Made by a program: the position numbers and the translations under genes
Shown here: piece after piece, positions 55,308 through 63,326 of the stretch
Position numbering within the stretch: position 1 is the first letter of the stretch
Layout: each line of letters begins with the position of its first letter
Assembly: GCF_009908265.2 (NCBI RefSeq)
Contig: NZ_JAAATX020000004.1
Coordinates: 186,001 to 250,000, forward strand
Direction of reading: 5' to 3'
Length of the DNA: 64,000 nt
Source of the DNA: Paragemmobacter amnigenus
Lineage (GTDB): Bacteria > Pseudomonadota > Alphaproteobacteria > Rhodobacterales > Rhodobacteraceae
The notes under the pieces: model-generated
Seen by the model: only the letters and a program-made list of their open reading frames with translations
Databases searched by the model: none
What the model was told of the DNA's origin: nothing

Positions 55308-56423
55308 TCAACCCCTTCCTTCGGTGAACCAAGGTTCCGGGTCCACCGGCTCGGCACCCTGCCGCAATTCCAAATAAAGCGTTTCCGACTCGCGCGCGCC
55401 ACCACCTTCTTCGGCGGTGGCAAGAATGTCCGCAAGCGCCGTCTCGTCCCCCGGCATCAGGCCCAGCGGCGCCCCCTGCGCCACGACCTCGCCCACCTCG
55501 CCATAGACCGTTCCCAACCCCGCAAGGATCAGAAGATAGCCGCCCCCGGGTTCCAGTATCATCACATTTCCGTAGTCGAGCAGCGGCCCCCGATAGCGGA
55601 TCGTCGCAGGCCATGGCGCCGTGACCAGCGCGCGCGGCCGCGTCGACAGCGTCAGCCCGGGTCGCGTGACTCCCGCCGCATCGGTTTCCCCCGGCCGCAG
55701 CAGCACCGATCCCAGCACGGGGCGCGGCAGCCGCCCCTTGGCGGCGGCAAAATCCTCGGTCGCCGTCCCGTCCGGCGCCAGCCCCGCGGCAAAGGCCTCC
55801 AGCGTATCGGCGCTTTCCAGCAGCCCGCGCAGCACCCCGGGGTCCTCGGTGAACTTGCGCGGCAGATCCGTCCGGTCGCTGATCGCCTGTGACAGCGCCG
55901 TCCGCGCCGACTGCGCCGCGCCCAGCCCCTCGGACAGGGTCCGCCCCGCCGCCACCTGCAGATCGCGCAACTCCTGCAATTCCTGCAACTCGGCCCGCAG
56001 CCGCCCCGCCTCGGCCTGCAAGGCGGGCGTCACATCCGCCAGCATCATCCCCGACCGCACCGTCCCCAAGGGCCCCGTCGGATGCAGCAACAGCAGCGGC
56101 CCGGGCTCGGCCTCCATCCGCGCCAGAACCCCCACCAGTTGCGCGATCCGCTCGCGCTCGGTCTCGAACCGCAGGGTCAGCGCCGTCTCGCGCAGCGACG
56201 CCTGCCGCAGCGCCTCGCGCAGCGCGGCCAGCCCGTCCTCATAGGCGCGGATCGTCGCGGTCAGCGCGGCCACGCGGTCCTTGGCCGCCTCGGCCTCCTG
56301 CAACCCCGCCACCGCCGCCTGCAGATCGGCCGACGCCTTCGCCGCCTGTTCCGCCACACCCTGCGCCGCCGCAGGCGCGGCCACCATCAGGGACAGGGCA
56401 AGAAGGGCCGCGCGCATCCTCAT
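55308..56423 (-). CDS. envC: EnvC-type activator with degenerate M23 (LytM) domain
   Basis: Periplasmic murein-hydrolase activator, 371 residues. The ATG at 56423 overlaps the gpmI stop as ATGA; the signal peptide is MRMRAALLALSLMVAAPAAAQ. A long coiled coil (~25-240) is typical of EnvC and FtsEX-linked activators. The C-terminal LytM-like domain (~245-365) keeps the fold (GRLPRPVLGSV, VTAPWPATIRYRGPLLDYG, LYLELRQGAEPVDPEPWF), but zinc-ligand histidines are missing, so it should not be a peptidase. As in E. coli, it probably activates amidases rather than cutting peptidoglycan itself. It lies 6 nt before ctpA. Confidence 0.9.
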   Translation of the reverse strand: MRMRAALLALSLMVAAPAAAQGVAEQAAKASADLQAAVAGLQEAEAAKDRVAALTATIRAYEDGLAALREALRQASLRETALTLRFETERERIAQLVGVLARMEAEPGPLLLLHPTGPLGTVRSGMMLADVTPALQAEAGRLRAELQELQELRDLQVAAGRTLSEGLGAAQSARTALSQAISDRTDLPRKFTEDPGVLRGLLESADTLEAFAAGLAPDGTATEDFAAAKGRLPRPVLGSVLLRPGETDAAGVTRPGLTLSTRPRALVTAPWPATIRYRGPLLDYGNVMILEPGGGYLLILAGLGTVYGEVGEVVAQGAPLGLMPGDETALADILATAEEGGGARESETLYLELRQGAEPVDPEPWFTEGRG

Positions 56424-57937
56424 GCGATCAGGCTTTGTCCGGTCATCTCGGCCGGTTGCGCCAGCCCCATCAGATGCAGCACGGTCGGCGCCAGATCGGC
56501 CAGCCGCCCCGCCCGCAACCGCGCCCCCGCAGGCCCGCCGAACAGGACCACCGGCACCGGATTGGTTGTATGCGCCGTATGCGGCCCGCCCGTGACGGGG
56601 TCCACCATCTGCTCGCAATTGCCATGATCCGCCGTCACCACCATCGCGCCCCCGCAGGCCTGCAGCGCCGCCAGCGCATCGCCCAGACAGGCATCCACCG
56701 CCTCGCAGGCCCGCATCGCCGCCGCCATGTCACCGGTATGGCCCACCATGTCGGGATTGGCGAAATTCACCACGATCAGGTCATAGCCATGGCGGATCGC
56801 CTCGACCAGCTTCGCGCCGACCTCGGGCGCGCTCATCTCGGGTTGCAGGTCATAGGTCGCCACCTTGGGCGATTTCGGCATGAAGCGGTCCTCGCCCGCG
56901 AAAGGCTCCTCCCGCCCGCCATTCAGGAAGAAGGTGACATGGGGGTATTTCTCCGTCTCGGCCAGCCGGAACTGCGTGCGCCCCTGCTTGGCCACCCATT
57001 CGCCCAGCGTGTTGACGATCGACCGCTTCGGGAAAGCCGTCGCCATATATCCGCTATGCGCGTCGGAATATTCCACCATCCCCAGAAGCGCCGACCACAC
57101 CGGCCGCGCGCCTGTGTCGAAGGCATCAAAGGAGGGCTGCCCGATCGCCGCCAATATCTCGCGCGCCCGATCCGCGCGGAAGTTCAGGCAGAAGACCCCG
57201 TCGCCATCCCGCGCGCCGCCATAGCCACCCACCACCGTGGGGGCCAGAAACTCGTCCGTCTCGCCCTTGGCATAGGACGCGGCCACCGCCGCCACGGCAT
57301 CCGCCGCAGGCTCGCCCTCGCCCCGCACCATCGCGGCATAGGCGCGGGAAACCCGCTCCCACCGGTTGTCGCGGTCCATCGCCCAATAGCGCCCGATCAC
57401 CGTCGCCACCCGCGCCCCCACCGGCAGCTTGGCCACCAGCTCCGCCACGAACCCCTCCGCCGACGAAGGCGCCACATCCCGCCCGTCCGTGATCGCATGC
57501 AGCCAGACCGGCACGCCCAGCGCCGTGATCGCACGCGCCGCCGCCAGCACATGGGCGATATGCCCGTGCACCCCGCCATCCGACACGACGCCCATCAGAT
57601 GCGCAGCACCCCCCGCCGCCTTCACCCGCGCGGCAAACTCCACCAGCGCGGGGTTCGCGGCAAAAGACCCGTCCTCCACCGCCAGATCGATCGCGCCAAG
57701 GTCCATCGCCACTACGCGCCCCGCGCCGATATTCGTATGGCCCACCTCGGAATTGCCCATCTGCCCCGAGGGCAGCCCCACATCCGGCCCGTGGGTGACC
57801 AGCGTGGCCTTGGGACAGGTCGCCCACAGCCGGTCGAAATTCGGCACATGCGCCTGTGCGGGGGCATTGCCCTCCTGCCGGTCGGACAGGCCCCAGCCGT
57901 CAAGGATGCACAGGACGACAGGCTTCGGAACGGTCAT
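56420..57937 (-). CDS. gpmI: 2,3-bisphosphoglycerate-independent phosphoglycerate mutase
   Basis: Mn-dependent glycolytic enzyme interconverting 3- and 2-phosphoglycerate. It has 505 residues, the normal length. The start is MTVPKPVVLCILDGWGLSD with the metal-binding D-G-W-G, and the catalytic serine is S63 in PSGQMGNSEVGHTNIGAG. Further motifs are AITDGRDVAPSSAEGF, NFRADRAREI and the C-terminal VVTADHGNCEQM. The stop overlaps the envC start by 4 nt, so metabolism and cell-wall genes share one message, a common arrangement in Alphaproteobacteria. Confidence 0.96.
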   Translation of the reverse strand: MTVPKPVVLCILDGWGLSDRQEGNAPAQAHVPNFDRLWATCPKATLVTHGPDVGLPSGQMGNSEVGHTNIGAGRVVAMDLGAIDLAVEDGSFAANPALVEFAARVKAAGGAAHLMGVVSDGGVHGHIAHVLAAARAITALGVPVWLHAITDGRDVAPSSAEGFVAELVAKLPVGARVATVIGRYWAMDRDNRWERVSRAYAAMVRGEGEPAADAVAAVAASYAKGETDEFLAPTVVGGYGGARDGDGVFCLNFRADRAREILAAIGQPSFDAFDTGARPVWSALLGMVEYSDAHSGYMATAFPKRSIVNTLGEWVAKQGRTQFRLAETEKYPHVTFFLNGGREEPFAGEDRFMPKSPKVATYDLQPEMSAPEVGAKLVEAIRHGYDLIVVNFANPDMVGHTGDMAAAMRACEAVDACLGDALAALQACGGAMVVTADHGNCEQMVDPVTGGPHTAHTTNPVPVVLFGGPAGARLRAGRLADLAPTVLHLMGLAQPAEMTGQSLIA

Positions 57938-58071
57938 GGCGCGGTACCCTTTCTTGGTCTTGCACGTTCCATACCGCCCGCCGCGCAGGCGGGCAACGCG
58001 CGCGACCTCACGCGGCTGCGATTTCCTGCGCCGTCGCGGGAATCATGGTTAATGGCTGCTGATGGCTCCGT

Positions 58072-58122
58072 GCGTATGTACAGTCTGCGGCACAACCGTC
58101 TGCACAGCCCGCGGCACGGCCC
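58072..58122. repeat. Repeat E, copy 2
   Basis: GCGTATGTACAG followed by TCTGCGGCACAACCG and TCTGCACAGCCCGCGGCAC units; the 5' part is the same as in copy 1 at 42433. It sits in the 239-nt gap between rlmH and gpmI. Confidence 0.8.
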
Positions 58123-58176
58123 GATCTTGCCGGAGGCGACCGTAAATCCAGCGTTCCCAACCCCTTGGCCACCCCG

Positions 58177-58647
58177 TCAGACGCGGTGATAGGGCCCCCC
58201 CGCCAGAATCGTCGCCGCGCGGTACAGCTGCTCGGCCAGCATCACCCGCACCAGCATATGCGGCCAGACCATCCGCCCGAAACTGATCGAAAAATCCGCC
58301 TTTGCCCGCAGCGACGGCGCAATCCCGTCCGCCCCGCCGATGACGAAGGCCACATCCTGCCGCCCGCCATCCCGCCACCGCGCCATCTCGGCGGCAAACT
58401 CGGGCGAGGACATGACCCTCCCCCGCTCGTCCAGCGTCACCAGCAGGGCACCCGCAGGAATGGCCCGCGACAGCAACTCCGCCTCCGCCTCCATCCCGCC
58501 GCCCTTGCGATCCTCGACCTCGTGCTCGCTCAAAGGGCCAAGGCCCAGCGCCCGCCCCGTCCGGTCGAACCGCGTCACGTAATCGTCGATCAGCTCACGC
58601 TCGGGGCCCGCCCGCATCCGGCCCACGGCACATAGATGCACCCGCAC
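58177..58647 (-). CDS. rlmH: 23S rRNA (pseudouridine-1915-N3)-methyltransferase RlmH
   Basis: SPOUT methyltransferase modifying pseudouridine 1915 of 23S rRNA. I use a GTG start at 58647, which gives the expected N-terminus (V)RVHLCAVGRMRAGPERELI and 156 residues; the first in-frame ATG farther upstream would overlap rsfS. Motifs include TGRALGLGPL, the LDERGRVMSSPEFA segment, FVIGGADGIAPSLRAKADF and the end motif VRVMLAEQLYRAATILAG and PYH. It lies 5 nt behind rsfS, the usual rsfS-rlmH pair. Confidence 0.94.
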   Translation of the reverse strand: MRVHLCAVGRMRAGPERELIDDYVTRFDRTGRALGLGPLSEHEVEDRKGGGMEAEAELLSRAIPAGALLVTLDERGRVMSSPEFAAEMARWRDGGRQDVAFVIGGADGIAPSLRAKADFSISFGRMVWPHMLVRVMLAEQLYRAATILAGGPYHRV

Positions 58648-58652
58648 GGCCC

Positions 58653-59027
58653 TCAGGCCCCGCGATGGGCGCTTCCCGGAAGCCACATCTTTTCAAGCTG
58701 ATAGAACTCGCGCACCTCGGGGCGGAAGACATGGACGATCACGTCGCCCGTGTCGATCAGCACCCAGTCGCCGGTTTCCTTGCCTTCCATCTTGGACGAC
58801 ACGCGGAACTCCTGCTTCAGCCGGTCCACCAACTTTTCGGAAATCGCCGCGACCTGCCGCGACGACCGGCCGGAACAGATGACCATGTAATCGGCCACAT
58901 CCGACCGCCCGCGCAGGTCGATCTGCACGATATCCTCGGCCTTGTCGTCATCGACGGATTTCAGGACGGCAGCCAGAATCTCTTCGGACGTATAGCTGGG
59001 CGCAGTTGCCGTGGCGGCATCGCTCAT
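58653..59027 (-). CDS. rsfS: Ribosome silencing factor RsfS
   Basis: Binds ribosomal protein L14 and blocks subunit joining during starvation. The ATG at 59027 gives 124 residues; the open frame further upstream has no family match. Typical motifs: SEEILAAVLKSVDDDKAEDI, DLRGRSDVADYMVICSGRSS and GDWVLIDTGDVIVHVF with the closing REFYQLEKMW. In many Alphaproteobacteria nadD precedes rsfS; it is not here. rlmH follows by 5 nt. Confidence 0.94.
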   Translation of the reverse strand: MSDAATATAPSYTSEEILAAVLKSVDDDKAEDIVQIDLRGRSDVADYMVICSGRSSRQVAAISEKLVDRLKQEFRVSSKMEGKETGDWVLIDTGDVIVHVFRPEVREFYQLEKMWLPGSAHRGA

Positions 59028-59362
59028 GCGCGGTGCCCTCGGCCCGACCGGCAGCCCGGTCGTTGGGTCAGAATGGGACAGGACATCGTCCTCCAGAAGT
59101 TGCGCGCCGCCCCGCCCCGGCGCGGGGCTTACCCCACAAGGTAACATCGCGCGCCCCGTATCTCAACGGCACGCGAAGCGCGCGCGATACAGGTGGGCGG
59201 GACAAAGCGCAAGGGCAACACGCGTTTTCTGGGCAAAACGCGTGGCCCCGTTCTTTCTGCGAAAGAACCCCGCCCGCGACATCCCGCGCTCCGGACTCAA
59301 ATGGCACCGATCCTTCGCCAGAAGGATCGCCCCAAGAAATTTCGCCAGAAATTTCTTGCCCC
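59028..59362. other. 335-nt gap between rsfS and the SOUL gene
   Basis: The right 144 nt is hairpin cluster A4. The left part (59028-59215) is GC-rich, contains CGCGCGCG stretches and several short inverted repeats, and must hold the rsfS promoter on the minus strand; no gene is recognised. Confidence 0.6.
59219..59362. repeat. Hairpin cluster A4 (four palindromes)
   Basis: CACGCGTTTT/AAAACGCGTG with a 6-nt loop, then GCCCC (59219-59249); GTTCTTTC/GAAAGAAC with loop TGC (59250-59268); GATCCTTC-GCCA-GAAGGATC then GCCCC (59309-59333), identical to cluster A1; AAGAAATTTC-GCCA-GAAATTTCTT then GCCCC (59334-59362). Confidence 0.93.
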
Positions 59363-59944
59363 TCACCGTACCTCCCACGCCACCTCGTTCAACCGCGCCG
59401 CCGCAGGCGTCCATGGCGCATCGTAGAAAGCATAGACCGGACCACCCACGACCTGCAGACCCCGCCCCTCCGCCCACGCCTTCAACCCCGCTGCCCGCGC
59501 CGCCATGTCCTCGCCCTCGGGCATCCCCGAAAACCCCTCCACCACCATCCGCGCCGCAGGCGCTTCGCGCAGCACGATCCGCCCGTCCCGCGGCGTGGGC
59601 AACCCTGCCGCCACCGCGGCGGCAGGCATGGTAAAGCGCACCACCCAAAGGCCATGCCCTTGATTTTGCTGCTCCACCGGCACCGTCATGGCGATCTTCC
59701 CGCCCCCGTCACTGCCGCCGAAGATATACCCCGCCAGCAGCCCGAACCCCGTATTCACCGCGGCCCGCCGATCCCCCCGCACCGTCACCTCCGCCACCAC
59801 GCGCGGCCTGTAATCGCGCACCTCCCGCGCGCCCTCCACCCCCTGCACCGCATAGGGCGGCATCTCGTATCCCCGCCGCGTCATCCCCTCGGCCTCCGCC
59901 CGATCCGCACCGATCCCCGCCATCACGACCCCGATCCAGCGCAT
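59363..59944 (-). CDS. SOUL-family haem-binding protein
   Basis: A 193-residue protein of the SOUL/HBP family (PF04832). The family pattern is clear: EMPPYAVQGVEGAREVRDYRP, AAVNTGFGLLAGYIFGGSDG, KIAMTVPVEQQ and WVVRFTMPA. It may be exported or membrane-associated; the short N-terminus (MRWIGVVMAGIGAD) is only weakly hydrophobic. Bacterial SOUL proteins are reported to bind haem or tetrapyrroles; the role here is unknown. It ends next to hairpin cluster A4, which begins right at the 3' side of the stop codon. Confidence 0.88.
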   Translation of the reverse strand: MRWIGVVMAGIGADRAEAEGMTRRGYEMPPYAVQGVEGAREVRDYRPRVVAEVTVRGDRRAAVNTGFGLLAGYIFGGSDGGGKIAMTVPVEQQNQGHGLWVVRFTMPAAAVAAGLPTPRDGRIVLREAPAARMVVEGFSGMPEGEDMAARAAGLKAWAEGRGLQVVGGPVYAFYDAPWTPAAARLNEVAWEVR

Positions 59945-60015
59945 CCGTCCCCTCCGCCATCACAACCCTTCAACCTAGCTTGCCTCAAAGGGGATTCGAG
60001 CGTATCTAGCGCCCC

Positions 60016-60105
60016 ATGACCCGCTTCTTCGACATGGCCGATCACGCCCGCCTGCCCTGGCGCTTCACCCGCGAAAGCCGGTCCGTCCTCGCACGACTTA
60101 TCTGA
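60016..60105 (+). CDS. Possible 29-codon leader ORF upstream of leuC
   Basis: ATG at 60016, stop at 60103-60105, giving MTRFFDMADHARLPWRFTRE and nine further residues ending ARLI. Its codon third positions are GC-rich like real genes here. It lies 62 nt upstream of leuC. It has no leucine run, so it is not an obvious attenuator peptide; no clear ribosome site was seen. Confidence 0.3.
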   Translation: MTRFFDMADHARLPWRFTRESRSVLARLI

Positions 60106-60167
60106 CGCCTGCCCGCGTCCCCGGCGCCCTGCGCCACAATCACAGCCATATCCGAAAGAGATGAGCC

Positions 60168-61586
60168 ATGACCGCTCCGCGCACCCTCTATGACAAGATC
60201 TGGGATGACCACGTCGTCCATCAGGCCGAAGACGGCACCTGCCTGCTCTATATCGACCGCCACCTCGTCCACGAAGTGACCTCGCCGCAAGCCTTCGAAG
60301 GGCTGCGCATGACGGGCCGCAAGGTCCGTGCGCCGGAAAAGACCATCGCCGTGCCGGACCACAACGTCCCCACGACCGCAGGCCGCGACAAGCACATCGA
60401 CAACGAGGAATCGCGGATTCAGGTCGAAGCGCTGGACAAGAACGCCAAGGATTTCGGGATCAACTACTATCCCGTGTCCGACATCCGTCAGGGCATCGTC
60501 CACATCGTCGGCCCCGAACAGGGCTGGACGCTGCCGGGCATGACCGTCGTCTGCGGTGACAGCCATACTGCCACCCACGGCGCCTTCGGCGCGCTGGCCC
60601 ACGGGATCGGCACGTCCGAAGTGGAACACGTTCTGGCCACCCAGACGCTGATCCAGAAGAAATCCAAGAACATGAAGGTTGAAATCACCGGCTCGCTCCG
60701 CCCCGGCGTCACGGCCAAGGACATCACCCTGTCCGTCATCGGCGCGACCGGCACGGCGGGCGGCACGGGTTACGTCATCGAATATTGCGGTCAGGCGATC
60801 CGCGAGCTGTCGATGGAAGGCCGCATGACCGTCTGCAACATGGCCATCGAAGGCGGCGCCCGCGCGGGGTTGATTGCCCCCGATGAAAAGACCTTCGCCT
60901 ATGTGCAGGGCCGCCCCCACGCGCCCAAGGGTGCCAAGTGGGAAGCCGCACTCGCCTATTGGAAAACCCTCTTCACCGATGAAGGCGCGCATTTCGACAA
61001 GGTCGTCACGATCAAAGGCGAAGACATCGCCCCCGTCGTGACCTGGGGCACATCGCCCGAGGATGTGCTGCCCATCACCGGCGTCGTCCCTGCGCCCGAG
61101 GATTTCACCGGCGGCAAGGTCGAGGCGGCCAAGCGCTCGCTCGAATACATGGGCCTGACCCCCGGCATGAAGCTGACCGACATCAAGATCGACACGGTCT
61201 TCATCGGCTCTTGCACCAATGGCCGGATCGAAGACCTCCGCGCCGCCGCGGCGATCCTGAAGGGCAAGAAGATCAAGGACGGCATGCGCGCCATGGTCGT
61301 CCCCGGCTCGGGCCTCGTCCGCGCGCAAGCAGAAGAGGAAGGTCTGGCGCAGATCTTCATCGACGCAGGCTTCGAATGGCGTCTGGCGGGCTGCTCCATG
61401 TGCCTTGCCATGAACCCCGACCAGCTTTCCCCCGGCGAACGCTGCGCCGCGACCTCCAACCGCAACTTCGAAGGCCGCCAAGGCCGTGGTGGCCGCACCC
61501 ACCTTCTCTCGCCCGCGATGGCAGCCGCCGCCGCGATCACCGGTCATCTGACCGATGTGCGCGAGATGATGGGCGAGACGGTGTAA
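60168..61586 (+). CDS. leuC: 3-isopropylmalate dehydratase, large subunit
   Basis: 4Fe-4S aconitase-family enzyme converting 2- to 3-isopropylmalate in leucine synthesis, 472 residues. The start [19 protein letters not shown] is canonical. Motifs: [57 protein letters not shown] (cluster Cys), and [12 protein letters not shown] (two more cluster cysteines). The ATG follows GAAAGAGATGAGCC. leuD begins 12 nt after the stop, and the two subunits assemble together. Confidence 0.97.
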   Translation: MTAPRTLYDKIWDDHVVHQAEDGTCLLYIDRHLVHEVTSPQAFEGLRMTGRKVRAPEKTIAVPDHNVPTTAGRDKHIDNEESRIQVEALDKNAKDFGINYYPVSDIRQGIVHIVGPEQGWTLPGMTVVCGDSHTATHGAFGALAHGIGTSEVEHVLATQTLIQKKSKNMKVEITGSLRPGVTAKDITLSVIGATGTAGGTGYVIEYCGQAIRELSMEGRMTVCNMAIEGGARAGLIAPDEKTFAYVQGRPHAPKGAKWEAALAYWKTLFTDEGAHFDKVVTIKGEDIAPVVTWGTSPEDVLPITGVVPAPEDFTGGKVEAAKRSLEYMGLTPGMKLTDIKIDTVFIGSCTNGRIEDLRAAAAILKGKKIKDGMRAMVVPGSGLVRAQAEEEGLAQIFIDAGFEWRLAGCSMCLAMNPDQLSPGERCAATSNRNFEGRQGRGGRTHLLSPAMAAAAAITGHLTDVREMMGETV

Positions 61587-61598
61587 GGAACAGGACAA

Positions 61599-62204
61599 AT
61601 GGACAAATTCACCACCCTGACCGGCATCGCGGCCCCCATGCCGCTGGTCAACATCGACACCGACATGATCATCCCGAAACAGTTCCTGAAGACGATCCAG
61701 CGGTCGGGCCTCGGGAAAAACCTGTTCGACGAGATGCGCTATACCCAGGACGGGCAGGAAATCCCCGATTTCGTGTTGAACCAGCCCGCCTATCGCAAGG
61801 CGGAGATCATCGTCGCCGGTGACAATTTCGGCTGCGGCTCGTCGCGCGAACACGCCCCTTGGGCGCTTCTGGATTTCGGCATCCGCTGCGTGATCTCCAC
61901 CAGCTTTGCCGACATCTTCTTCAACAACTGCTTCAAGAACGGCATCCTGCCGATCGTGCTGCCGCAGGAACAGGTCGACATCCTGATGGCCGATGCGAAA
62001 AAGGGCGCCAATGCCCGCGTCACCGTCGATCTGCCCAGCCAGACCGTCACCACCTCGGACGGGCAGACCTTCAGCTTCGAGGTGGACCCCCACCGCAAGC
62101 ACTGCCTGCTGAACGGTCTGGACGATATCGGCCTGACGCTGGAAAAGGCCGCCGCGATCGACAGCTTCGAGGCGAAGAACGCCACCCTGCGCCCCTGGGC
62201 GTGA
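61599..62204 (+). CDS. leuD: 3-isopropylmalate dehydratase, small subunit
   Basis: Swivel-domain subunit of the isopropylmalate isomerase, 201 residues. The start is [20 protein letters not shown], followed by [13 protein letters not shown], the substrate-loop [17 protein letters not shown] and the [16 protein letters not shown] segment. All family features are present. It is coupled to leuC and followed by a strong terminator. leuB, which usually follows, is absent. Confidence 0.97.
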   Translation: MDKFTTLTGIAAPMPLVNIDTDMIIPKQFLKTIQRSGLGKNLFDEMRYTQDGQEIPDFVLNQPAYRKAEIIVAGDNFGCGSSREHAPWALLDFGIRCVISTSFADIFFNNCFKNGILPIVLPQEQVDILMADAKKGANARVTVDLPSQTVTTSDGQTFSFEVDPHRKHCLLNGLDDIGLTLEKAAAIDSFEAKNATLRPWA

Positions 62205-62525
62205 CGCCGGCCGCCGCGCCGGCCTGTCGGCACTGGTGGCAGAAAAGCCAAATACCACAACATCTTGGGCCGCCCTCGGGGCGGCCCTTTTCTTTCCGCA
62301 ATCTTGATGCAATCGCGCGACACATTGTCCGTGAAATGGCCCCAATGACCCGCATACCTACGAACAGGTGTTGTCAGCTTCGCCGAAAGTAGGCACAAAT
62401 TGGGCAAGATTGAGGCAGTCCGCCACAATGCGCGGAAATACACCGTATCCGGCACGTCGGGCAAACCGGCGGCGGGGCGGTCGGAAGGAAACGGTGCAGT
62501 GGTCCAACGGGTACCCGGTGCGATA
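62205..62525. other. 321-nt gap after leuD
   Basis: Contains a GCCGGC-rich hairpin right after leuD and the intrinsic terminator at 62267-62295. The remaining ~230 nt has no recognised gene and presumably holds the promoter of the membrane-protein gene. Confidence 0.6.
62267..62295 (+). terminator. Intrinsic terminator of leuCD
   Basis: GGGCCGCCC-TCG-GGGCGGCCC followed by TTTTCTTT, a textbook rho-independent terminator. Confidence 0.92.
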
Positions 62526-63326
62526 ATGCGTGCCCTGCTGATCGCGGGGCTTGTCGTCCTGCCTGCGGCGGTCGTTCCCGGCCTGCCACCCGAAGCGCAG
62601 CAGACCGTCGCGCTTGTCGCGCTCTTTGCCGCCTTCCTGACCTATGCCGAATACACTGCCAGCGCGCCGGGCCTGATCGAATTCCGCGACGCGCCGCCCT
62701 TCAACCGCATCCGCTTCGGCCTGATCCTTGTGACCATCCTTGCGCTGTCGCTGATCGAGCGGGGCCGCACCGACCCGTCGAATTTCAGCCAGCTGGTCGA
62801 GGCGGTGGGCTATCTGGTCGGGCGCGCGATGGACATGCCCTTCAGCCCCGTGCGGCTGGTCGTCGACATGCTGTCCCCCTCGGCGACCGAGGCCGAGCTG
62901 TCCACGCTGCGCTCCTCGGCGGGGATCGCCTATCTGATCTGCCTCGTCGGGCTGATCATCTTCTGGGCGCTGCTGCGCGGCTGGCCCAATCCGCGGCGCA
63001 GTTTCAATGTCTGGGTCAACCTGCCCACCTTCGACCCGACCAGCGGGTCGGATATCGTCGCGCGGCTGGATCGCGACGCGCGCATTAACATCGCGTTAGG
63101 GTTTATGCTGCCATTCCTGATGCCTGTGGTGGTGCGCTTTACACTGGGCGGGATCGATCCCCAGTCGTTGACCGCCCCGCATGTGATGATCTGGGTGGTT
63201 GCGGCATGGTCCTTTCTTCCGGCAAGCCTGATGATGCGCGGTATCGCCCTTGGCCGGATCGCGCAGATGGTGCGCGCCAAGATCCGTGCCAGCGAAACCG
63301 AACATTCCGACGCGCTCGCCGCCTGA
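62526..63326 (+). CDS. Membrane protein of unknown function
   Basis: A 266-residue polytopic protein. The ATG at 62526 starts MRALLIAGLVVLPAAVVPGL; the frame open to 62400 uses a TTG and is less likely. About six hydrophobic segments are visible, among them TVALVALFAAFLTYAEYTA, FGLILVTILALSLIE and GIAYLICLVGLIIFWALLRG, and the late MIWVVAAWSFLPASLMM. The cytoplasmic end is basic and acidic by turns (MVRAKIRASETEHSDALAA). I do not recognise a family. It overlaps or abuts a secreted phosphatase/nuclease-like gene, probably in one operon. Confidence 0.75.
   Translation: MRALLIAGLVVLPAAVVPGLPPEAQQTVALVALFAAFLTYAEYTASAPGLIEFRDAPPFNRIRFGLILVTILALSLIERGRTDPSNFSQLVEAVGYLVGRAMDMPFSPVRLVVDMLSPSATEAELSTLRSSAGIAYLICLVGLIIFWALLRGWPNPRRSFNVWVNLPTFDPTSGSDIVARLDRDARINIALGFMLPFLMPVVVRFTLGGIDPQSLTAPHVMIWVVAAWSFLPASLMMRGIALGRIAQMVRAKIRASETEHSDALAA

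Noticed and set aside
62490-62525. tRNA-like GC-rich segment before the membrane-protein gene
   Set aside because: No T-loop GTTCGA motif and no cloverleaf could be drawn; no tRNA found in the window.
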